Assembly: GCF_018446385.1 (NCBI RefSeq)
Contig: NC_056001.1
Location: 8,513,600-8,577,599, forward strand
Length of the DNA stretch: 64,000 nucleotides
Origin: Zingiber officinale
Taxonomy: Eukaryota; Streptophyta; Magnoliopsida; Zingiberales; Zingiberaceae
Direction of reading: 5' to 3'
The translations under genes and the position numbers were made by a program. Below the pieces are notes generated by a model that worked only from the letters and a program-made list of their open reading frames with translations, was not told the origin of the DNA and made no database searches. Positions 55,664 to 64,000 of the stretch are shown here, in pieces. Positions within the stretch are counted from its first letter, which is position 1. Every line of letters starts with the position of its first letter.

Positions 55664-57088
55664 CTAGTTTGACTTGAGCAGTTGAAGTTCTTTGGCAATC
55701 ACTTCCAGCATAGCCAGTTGCGACGACCCCCCTTCACGCCTCGCCTCCGCCGCCTTTTCCTTCATCGCCGCCGCCCGCTCCCTCAATTCCTTCCCTCCCT
55801 CCGATTCCATCACCCACCTTAGCTTCGTCTCCACCTCCTCCGCCGTCACCATCTCTCTGTCGTACCCCTCCATCGCCACCGCCAATTTCATCTGATCCAC
55901 CAGAAACACCTTGTTCAATCGCTGCTCCGCGTACAGCGGCCACGCCACCATCGCCACCCCGGCGGTGATCGCCTCCAGCGTCGAGTTCCACCCGCAGTGC
56001 GTCACGAAACCGCCCACCGCAGCATGATTCAGCACCTCCACCTGCGGCGCCCACGACTTCACCACCATCCCCCTCCGCTTGGTCCGCTCCAAGAATCCCT
56101 CCGGCAGCAGAGCATCCAAGTCCGGCTCAGACGGATGCAGGATCACATTCACTCCCTCACCACTAGGAGGAGCCCGGACTACCCACAGGAACCGCTGCCC
56201 GCTCCTTTCTAAGCCAGTTGCAATCTGCTTCAGCTGATCCACCGAGAACGAGCCCATGCTACCGAAACAGAGGAACATCACGCTTCCGAGTGGCTGCGCA
56301 TCCAACCACTCCAAGCACGCGGGCCTTTCGCCGTTTCTTTCTCCGCTAGCGTCGACGACCAACGGACCGACGCAGTAGACACTCGGCATCCTACGGCCCG
56401 GAACGCACACCCCACTTCGAAGAGCCTCGACGGCCTCTGCTTCGAAGTGATCGAACGAATTGATAAGGATGGCGTCGGCGTCGGGTAAACGATCGAACAT
56501 GCGCACCATCTTCTTAAGCATCTCGTTTTCGCGTTCCATCATGTGGCTGGGCATGTGGGAGGCCGGGATAGGGGGCATCCCCGGGTAGTGAAGCGGCGCG
56601 TCTCCGAGGTCGCCGAAGCTGACGTCCATGGAAGCGTGCATGGTCGGGAGGTAGAGGCAAACGCCGAGATCGGAGGCACCGGATGAGAAAAAGAAGTGAG
56701 TTCGGAGTCGAAGCTCGGCGGTGACTTCGAGCGCGTCGGTGCAGAAGAAGTCGAGGACGACGGCGCGGACGTCGGATTCATGGCGATAGGAAGAGAGGAA
56801 TTGGAGGAACTGGGGATTGTTCGGCCGGACGGAGTATAGGAATGATTGACTGGATGGGTCGTCGACGGATTCCGCCGGAGGCGGGAGCTGGTGGAAGGAG
56901 ATGGAAGGGTGGGAAGCAGAAACTCGAGCGACGAAGGGGTCGAAGGAGGGGTGCTTTGTGGGAGAGTGCATGAGAACGACGTCGGCGGCGAAGTCGTGGC
57001 GAACGAAGAGCTTGGCCAACTCGACCATGGGCACCACGTGTCCCATGCCGTCCACCGGATAGAACACCACCGTCGGCTTCTTCTCCAT
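55664..57088 (-). CDS. UDP-glycosyltransferase, UGT88-like
   Basis: A family-1 plant glycosyltransferase of 474 residues, single exon, intact. Such enzymes move a sugar from UDP-sugar to small molecules; UGT88 members often act on flavonoids and other phenolics. H17 in DGMGHVVP is the catalytic His and D113 in VLDFFCTDAL the likely partner Asp. The PSPG box runs from W346 to Q389 (WAPQVEVLNHAAVGG, THCGWNSTLEAITAG, PLYAEQ) with all usual sugar-nucleotide contacts; the closing Gln is common in glucosyltransferases. The C terminus is a Lys/Glu-rich helix. The start at 57088 (MEKKPTVVFYPVDGMGH) fits family N termini. The 140 bp upstream are free of ATG conflicts and include TACAAATACAG near 57178 as a weak TATA and CTTGACC near 57196, a possible W-box. 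Acceptor substrate cannot be told from sequence alone. Confidence 0.93.
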   Translation of the reverse strand: MEKKPTVVFYPVDGMGHVVPMVELAKLFVRHDFAADVVLMHSPTKHPSFDPFVARVSASHPSISFHQLPPPAESVDDPSSQSFLYSVRPNNPQFLQFLSSYRHESDVRAVVLDFFCTDALEVTAELRLRTHFFFSSGASDLGVCLYLPTMHASMDVSFGDLGDAPLHYPGMPPIPASHMPSHMMERENEMLKKMVRMFDRLPDADAILINSFDHFEAEAVEALRSGVCVPGRRMPSVYCVGPLVVDASGERNGERPACLEWLDAQPLGSVMFLCFGSMGSFSVDQLKQIATGLERSGQRFLWVVRAPPSGEGVNVILHPSEPDLDALLPEGFLERTKRRGMVVKSWAPQVEVLNHAAVGGFVTHCGWNSTLEAITAGVAMVAWPLYAEQRLNKVFLVDQMKLAVAMEGYDREMVTAEEVETKLRWVMESEGGKELRERAAAMKEKAAEARREGGSSQLAMLEVIAKELQLLKSN

Positions 57089-57228
57089 TGATCTTGAACT
57101 TCTTCTTTTTTGTTACCTTAATTTGGATTAGATGAGGGAGATGAAGGCGAAGAGGCCGCGGCACTTGCGACTGTATTTGTAGTCTGATGATGAAGCTGGT
57201 CAAGTCGGCGATTTGACTACCAAGCAAT

Positions 57229-57599
57229 AGGATCAGGCGTGACGCATGCAGTAGGCAAGATGAACAAGTGCACTGGATGTTTGCCGCTGAATCTGTACAA
57301 TGAAGTCAACGTAAGCAGTTACGTCGGGAAAATTGATATTTTTTAACCATTTCGAGAGCTCACTCATTTATAATTATTGATATCGTTCACAAATTTATTT
57401 GATGTATCATGCCATTAAATTTTCTTTTTTTTAAAAAAAAAAAAAACTTAAACACCTACTCATCCTATCTGGAAATAAAAAAGATTATGTACTAAATAGA
57501 TAGTTATGAAGTTGATTGAACAAAGATTTTATGGGAATAGGAGCTACTAATAGGAATGAAAAATTTTCCCATGCATATTTAAGAGAGCAGACAAATGTC
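57229..57599. other. Upstream region of the glycosyltransferase gene
   Basis: AT-rich with an A-run near 57435. No recognised feature. Confidence 0.4.
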
Positions 57600-58350
57600 A
57601 ATATTAAATACCAGAGGAAGAGTTATGTGGTAAAGGTCTTTCAACGCTCAAGTAAGTACGATGTCTAAGTGAAAAATTGAACAATAGCTATGTAGCAAAG
57701 TGTGTTAAGGCATATCAAAGCGTAAGTGTCTCCAAAAGCGTCTTAAAACATACTTTGTCATCGAAGAGGACCCCCTTTATATACCACGTCTTATAACCTC
57801 CGCAATCATGAGATGACAGAGAATGTTGGGTGTTAGAAGTTGTCAAGTAAAGGAATATGTATTCTGGGAGGCATATAGTCACCGTCCGAGGAATCTTTCG
57901 TTACACGTGTGTACCCTTCTTGTAACTAACACCATTGATGAAGCAGTTGAAAGAATATGCTATCATAAAATATTGGCTAATGGAAAGTGTAGAGTCACCT
58001 TCGAGGAAGGTTTTATTGAATGCCCATGTAATAACAGAAGAAGATTCTCAACAAGTGGTTGTTATTCTCTGACAAGTTATTACGATCCTCTAGCAATGTG
58101 GTCCCTGAAGATATCCTGGTTGGATATTTAGCCGACTGGATGCATATATAAGAATAGAATACTAAGTATGGTAGGACGAACGACCCTTAAGATCGCTCGG
58201 ATATAGATTGTGTAATGCTGGAGATCTTATTATGAAGTAATGGCAAGCCAAGTCCCTTAGGTTTGGACGATTCCTAAAATCGACCGACCATATGTAAGGA
58301 TACTTGTTTTTGAAAAATGGAGAACTGAACCCCCGAGTCATCCGAAGGTA
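57600..58350 (-). mobile_element. Possible decayed gypsy LTR
   Basis: TTTCAACGCTCAAGTAAGTA and CCCCCTTTATATACCACG are in the order and spacing of the CCGACGCTCAAGTCAG and CCTTATATAG blocks of Tat-like LTRs in minus orientation. Neither clean ends nor a TSD were found, so this is tentative. Confidence 0.35.
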
Positions 58351-58429
58351 ATTTTGCTCCTTTTTTTTACAAAACAATGTTAATCCAAATAACATGTAAC
58401 ACAAGTATTAGAATAATAATAATTAATAA

Positions 58430-58906
58430 TAAAGAGTAGTAATTAATTCTTGTCCTCCCAGGACTAGGAACTAGTCAAGGTCTCAGTTTAGAAATCCAAA
58501 ATTGACCTAAACTGAACCAACGCCTAATGTCCCCTCAACCGGGACGCATACTCACTTTGTCACTCTCCTCCAATGACTTACCTTAACTTACCAATTTGCC
58601 AGACATCCGGTCAGCCCGTCGACCTGTCTGGACTTCATGCCAACTATCCCGGTCGGCCCGTTGACCTAGCTGAACTTCATGCCAGATATCTAGTCAGCCC
58701 GTCGACCTATCTGGATTCTGTACCCGCTATCTGGTCGACCCTTTGACTTAGTTGAATTTCCTGTCAAATATTCGATCAGCCCGTCGACCTATCTGGACTT
58801 CGTACTGCACACTTAATTAAGTGGTTAGATTACAATAGAACCTGACTTAACTTACTTGTCATTCATCAAAACCTGAGTTAGACCCTTAGTACAAATTGCA
58901 CCAACA
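58430..58906 (-). repeat. 3' LTR of the terminal copia element, with internal repeats
   Basis: On the minus strand the LTR starts TGTTGGTGCAATTTGTAC at 58906 and is preceded by the polypurine tract CAAAAAGGGGGAGAT (58907-58921). The other end is not resolved. From 58597 to 58801 five units of about 46 bp repeat (GTCAGCCCGTCGACCTATCT plus GGACTTC). Confidence 0.7.
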
Positions 58907-58921
58907 ATCTCCCCCTTTTTG

Positions 58922-60036
58922 AGGTAATGACAACCTGAGTTAAGTTAGAAAAAAATATGCAAAGTAAGCATAAAAAAAATGAGTAAATTAGCTTTTGTTG
59001 TTTTGATTATTTGTGGAGTTTTAAGTTGTTATGATTTTTCTTTTATTTGCTAACTTAACCCCTAACCCTTCTCATTTGATAGTCATAAAAAAGACATGAG
59101 TTAATAAGTAAGATAGTGAAATAAAAACTTGTTCATACAAAAAAAAAAAAAAGTAGGCAACAAAAACAAGGTTCAGTAAAAAAAAAAAAAATAGACAACA
59201 AGAAATAAGTTTTGCAAAAAATTTTCAAGGATGAACCTTTTTTAAGATTGAAACTTTTAAAAGATTAATTTTTACAAAAATGAAACTTTTTCAAAAATTT
59301 TCAAGAAAAACTTTTTCAAGTTTGTTTAAAAGCACTTTACAAAAATTAAAATAGTCAAATTTAAAACCATCAGAATTTTACAAAATATTGAATATTTCAA
59401 AATATGTCAAGAATGATTTTTAAAATAAATATTTTCAAAATAGAATTTTGAAAAATATAGGTGTGTTTTCAAAAATATCTTTTAGAAATATTTTGAAAAA
59501 AAACATTTTTGAAAAATATAAGTATGTTTAAAATATCTATTCAAAGAAAATGTAAGCAAAAAAAAAAAATTGAAAGCTATTTTTAAATATCCTCCCCTTG
59601 AATCTGGCATTATTTCAAAATAATCTAATCAACTATAAATTATCCTTAACTGTCTAACCGTTAGTTACTAACTAACTATCACAAGACAGCAGTGTTCACT
59701 TGGTTAGTTAGGTTAAGTCTTTTTATCTAGTTAGTGTTTGACTAAATTGGATTACCTAATTGCCAGACTAATTTTGATGTACTGATATAAGCATCTTAAG
59801 TCCAAGCAATCTGCCTATGCATCTCACCCCTTTCTAAGTTTAACAATACACAAACAAGATAGCCCTAATGTGTTGGTGAGATGCTCAAGTCTTAAATTTA
59901 TAGGAACATGCTTTCTATGAATTTGATCTAGACTAAGACCAAAATTGATTTTGAAAATTCTAAAAATAAGGGAATTTTGAGAAAAATGTAAAAAAAAAGT
60001 TTACCCTAGAATTTACAAATTATTTGAAAGATAATT
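58922..60036. other. 3' untranslated part of the terminal copia element
   Basis: A-rich on the plus strand, with repeated TTTTCAAAAAT- and GAAAAATAT-like words. No env-like frame recognised. Confidence 0.45.
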
Positions 60037-61590
60037 TTAAAAATAGTGGTCATAGTCCATTAAACACATTCCTAATTGTCGATGTAAGTTGCTAAATTCA
60101 CTTTCAGAGAGGGGTTTGGTGAATATGTCAACTAAGTTTGACTTGGACTCAATGTACTTGAGTTTAATGTCACCTTTACTGACATGATCCCTGATAAAGT
60201 GGCGTCTAATTTCGATGTGTTTGGTTCTTGAATGATGCACAAGATTTTTTGTTAAATTAATTGACCTAACATTGTCAATTAATATTTTTGTATTTGTAAA
60301 GTTTAATTTAAAATCTTAAAGTGTGTATCATCCATAACAATTGTATAACACATTCTCCTATTGCTATATATTCTGTCTAAGTAGTAGATAAGGCAACAGA
60401 ATATTGTTTTCTACTAAATCAGCTAACAAGTGATGATCCAAGTAACTGCATCCACCACTTATACTCTTACGGTCTAATTTACAGCCAGTATAGTCTGAGT
60501 CAAAATAACCTATGAGTTCAAAGTTTACTGTTCTAGAATATCAAATTCCTACATTTGAGGTTCCTTTTAGATATCTGAAAATTCTTTTTACGTTAGTTAA
60601 GTTGGATTCTTTAGCACGGGTTTGGTATCTAGCACACATACTAACCGTAAATAAAATATCAGGTCGACTTGCGGTTAAGTATAGAAGACTACATATCGCA
60701 CTTCTATAGTATTTTAGGTCTACAGGTTTTTTATTTGGGTCATTATCTAAGGTTGTGTTAGTTGTCATTAGTGTTTTTATTTCCTTGGTATTTTCCATTC
60801 CAAATTTTTAAAGTAATTCCTTGATATACTTTTGTTGGTAAACATAATTTCCTTCATTAGTTTGTTTAATTTGTAAACCTAAAAAGTAAGTTAGTTTACT
60901 TACTAAGCTCATTTCAAATTCTTATTCCATTAAGGTTATAAATTCTTGTAAAAATTCTGAATTGGTTGAACAAAAAATTATATCATCTACATATACTTGG
61001 GCTATAAAGATATCTTGGTTGATTGATTTTACAAATAAAGTTAGATCAATTTGTCCTTGGTTGAATCCTTTGGAAATTAGATAGGAGGTTAACCATTCAT
61101 ACTAGACCCTAGGTTCTTGTTTAAAATCATACAAGGCTTTCTTAAGTTTAAAGACATGTTCAGGATGATCTAGACTCTTAAACCCAGGTAGTTGACCTAC
61201 ATAAACTTCTTCTTTTATTAACCCATTTAAAAAGGCGGATTTAACATCCATTTGATAAAGTTTAAATCTTTTATGGGTTGCATAGCTAAGTAGTATTCTT
61301 ATAGACTCAAGTCTAGCTCCTGGGGCATATGTTACATCATAGTCAAGCCATTCTACTTGACTAAATCCTTTAGCCACTAGTCTAGCCTTGTTTCTAATAA
61401 TTTCTCCATTTTCACTTAGTTTATTTTTGAATACCCATTTTATTTCTATTACCTTTTTATTGTTAGGTGGTGGTACTAAGTCCCAGACTTCGTTTCTTTC
61501 AAATTGAGCTAGTTCTTCCTGCATGGTTATAATCCAGTTTGGGTCAAGTAAGGATTCTTCTATCATTTTGAGTTCAATTTTTAAGATCAA
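60037..61590 (-). pseudogene. Copia reverse transcriptase and RNase H, decayed
   Basis: RT begins near 61590: [58 protein letters not shown]. The YVDD region lies at about 60985 (VYVDDIIF). Then follow KKPVDLKYYRSAICSLLYLT, SRPDILFTVSMCARYQ and RIFRYLKGT. RNase H ends HHSRTKHIEIRRHFIRDHV and DIFTKPLSE near 60100. Several in-frame stops and frameshifts. The motif wording is of the SIRE/Maximus type. Confidence 0.85.
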
Positions 61591-62120
61591 AGATATTTGA
61601 CTTAAATTTTTAAAGGATGATCTAGTCCAAACTCTTAGGTTTGAGTCACCAATTATTTAGTCAATTGGATAGTTTAGGTTAACTCTTATAGTTCTAGTAG
61701 GTTCATTTACTTGAGGTTGATCTTCTTCTTCGTGTTCGTGAGTTAGATTTCCACTGGCTTCCCCTTGACTACTGTTATCTCGAACAATGTCAATTGTTTC
61801 AATTTGGGTTTGTTCTAAGTTTTGGTTGGTCTCTTCAAATTTTATATTTGAGGCTTCATCAATTCTTAGTGTAACTTTGTTATATACTCTATAACCTCTA
61901 CTATTTAATGAGTAGCCTATAAAGATTCTATTTTCTATTTTTGAGGTGAATTTTCCTAAGTATTCTCTTATATTTAGTATGTAGACTAAGCATCTAAATA
62001 CTTTAAAGTATTTAATATTAGGTTTTTTTTATTATAATAGAGTTCAAATAAGGTTTTATTATAAATTTTATTTATTGTGATTCTGTTTTGTACATAGCAG
62101 GCTGTGCTAACAGTTTCTGC

Positions 62121-62560
62121 CTAAAAGTATTTTGGTAGTTTATATTCATTTAGCATTGTCCTAGAGGCTTCAAGTAGAGTTCTGTTCTTTCTTTTTACTA
62201 TTCTATTTTGTTGGGGGAGTTTCAGGGCATGAAAATTCGTGATGATAGCCATTTCAAGGCAGAATTGATTAAAGTTATGATTTCTAAATTCACCTCCATT
62301 ATCACTTCTGATTCTTTTGATTTTTAGAACTTTTTCATTTTTAGTTTGTTTGCAAAATTTTTTGAATACTTCAAATATTTCATCTTTATTCTTAAGAAAT
62401 TTTACCCAAATAAATCTTGAGTAATCATCTATTATTACTAGGCAATAGAGACTCTCATTTATGGATTTGATTCCATAAGAGTCAAAAAGGTCCAAGTACA
62501 ATAATTCTAGTATTAAGTTAGTTTGAGTTTGATTAATTGATTTGTGAGTTGATTTGGTTT
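62121..62560 (-). pseudogene. Copia integrase core, catalytic Glu lost
   Basis: LDLFDSYGIKSINESLYCLV holds the first Asp region, RSDNGGEF the second. The usual QQNGIVERKNRTL reads QQNRIVKRKNRTL, so the third catalytic residue is Lys. The frame ends before the C-terminal domain. Confidence 0.8.
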
Positions 62561-62701
62561 ACTTTCCTTGTTGACAAGCATCACAGATTGTTGCATCTAA
62601 GTTAGGTAATTTTGACAAGCCTCTAACTAAACATTTAATTTTGTTAGGTTCCTAAAGTTTGTGTGGGGCATTCTTCTATGTCATAGCCAAATTTCTTCTT
62701 T

Positions 62702-64000
62702 TCATGTCAGGTGACACTTGAGTGAAGAAACAATTAGATTAATTGTATAGATGTTGTCCTTCCTAAACCCTTTTAGGTTTATATTAGGATTATCTAAGTG
62801 CTTAATTAAGCATACAGAAGATAAGAATCTAACCTCATATCTAGAATCGTACAGTTGACTAATGCTAAGTAGATTATATTTGAAATCATCAACTAATAGC
62901 ACTTTTTTAATAATAAAGTTAGTTTTGAGTTTGATATTGTCTATCACAATTATCTTGAGTTTGTCGTTGTTCCCAAAGACAATTATTCCTAAGCTTTTGT
63001 AAGTTAATTGGGTAAACTTGGTGTGATCTCCAGTCATATGTCTGGCACATCCACTGTCCAATATCCACTTTGTTTCCTACAAAACCTTGGTATAACTAGT
63101 TAGGATCCGTAAGGGGTAGCTTTAGTTAGTTCCACTAAGTCAAATGCACCAGGTCGAAGCCATATCTTCCAAGGCATGTATAGACAGAGCTTCCCTAACT
63201 TACTATTATCCAAAACTTCACCAGTACCTTTGGTTAAGTTAAACTTTTATCCCTATTTAAACTAGTCCTAATTACCCATCAGGGTAAATTATTATTTTAG
63301 AGGTGCCAACTACTTTGGAGTCTCCCCTAAATTATTGAACTTTTGTTTTGTTTAATTAAGGTTAATCAAATTTTTAGTTAAGTTTTGGGTCTGTGTCGAT
63401 TACTTTTATAATTATAGTAGACTTGATGGTAATTTGATTTATTTTATTTTATTTTATTTTATCTTTTGGATTTAGGTTTGATTTTGTTTTGTTTTTAAGT
63501 TTAGAATTTAGTTTTGAAGATTTATTTTGATTTGAATTTAAGGTTTTAGTTGGATTTGATTTTATATAATGGATTTCATTCTTAGGTACATAATATTGGT
63601 TAATTCCTACTCGCATGGTTAGACACGCTTTTGGAATCCAAGTTTCAGTTTGGGTCTTATTTTGATTAAATAAGGATATAAAGGATTTGTTGGTTGAGTT
63701 GGACTTGTATCAGAGTGCGGATTTGTTGTACACAGCTCTTTGTGACCCAAGTATCATGTCAAGGTACTTGGATCTAGTTGTAAATTTCTCAAGTAATTCT
63801 TTTTGTTTAATTATTTCATTTTTCAGTATGAAATTATCCTCCTTAAATTTTGCAACTTGAGTTGGGATTTCAGCTTGAATTGGTTCAGTTATTGAACTTG
63901 ATTTTATTTGTTCTTTAAGTATTTTATTTTCTTGGGTTAGTTCAATTATTTTAGTTTCAGAAGTAATTAATTTCTTATTTAAACATGAAATGATTTTAAA
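62702..64000 (-). pseudogene. Copia protease and gag end, decayed, cut by window edge
   Basis: Protease starts MDSGCARHMTGD at 63061 (DSG in place of DTG, normal for this group) and runs into the pre-integrase region (YNLLSISQLYDSRYEVRF). Upstream on the minus strand is the gag coiled-coil tail: LNKKLITSETKIIELTQENK and SKYLDMILGSQRAVYNKS near 63700-63990, the same motif as SKYLDMILRSQRAIYNKS at 41430. The gag core and 5' LTR lie beyond 64000. Confidence 0.75.

Noticed and set aside
57823-58131. A 102-codon frame with several Cys residues
   Set aside because: It lies in a probable decayed LTR; no motif was recognised and codon use is not gene-like.

Overview
The window is nuclear DNA of a flowering plant. 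The evidence is spliced genes with GT-AG introns, plant-type gene families (peroxisomal aspartate aminotransferase, L-gulonolactone oxidase, a DYW-type PPR protein, a UGT88-like glycosyltransferase), an Au-type SINE, and dense nested retrotransposons. A large-genome monocot, perhaps of the ginger/banana order, fits the repeat style, but that is an impression and I have not tested it. No prokaryotic, organellar or CRISPR features are present.

Layout. 1-1120: decayed Ty1/copia pol carrying a SINE. 1371-2224 (-): first three exons of a peroxisomal aspartate aminotransferase gene. 2583-14167: Ty3/gypsy element A (Tat-like) on the minus strand, with 5-bp target-site duplication (TSD) GATAA. 14168-16084: AT-rich host DNA, including a second copy of the segment into which A jumped. 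16085-34430: one long copia-type LTR split by two nested elements. These are gypsy element B (17023-28749, plus strand, TSD GTCAC) and a gag-only copia element (29989-34274). 34431-43960: AT-rich repeat mosaic with a CACTA-like end, two solo LTRs with perfect TSDs (37753-38691 and 39741-40580) and a copia gag remnant. 43963-49345: gene island with a foldback MITE, L-gulonolactone oxidase (+), ribosomal protein eL27 (+) and a PPR-DYW pseudogene (-) split by a small LTR. 49430-54240: an RTE-like LINE on the minus strand, interrupted by a small TIR element, a hAT-like element and a TRIM. 55664-57088 (-): intact UDP-glycosyltransferase. 57600-64000: gypsy LTR remnant, then a decayed SIRE/Maximus-like copia element running off the right edge.

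Elements A and B belong to one family and explain each other. Each has LTRs, primer-binding site, gag, protease, reverse transcriptase, two RNase H domains and integrase. A roughly 120-bp tandem array follows pol. An antisense gene with its own TATA box and two small introns (Transposase_28-type N terminus plus coiled coil) lies between the array and the 3' LTR. Paired LTRs differ by about 1 to 1.4 percent by eye, so both insertions are recent. Both copies are defective, and the breaks are in different places.

The least explained signals are three: the antisense spliced gene, the array that repeats TATAAATA-like boxes about every 60 bp in the element sense, and a strong excess of the dyad word CCGNNCGG across LTRs, gag, pol and the antisense gene.
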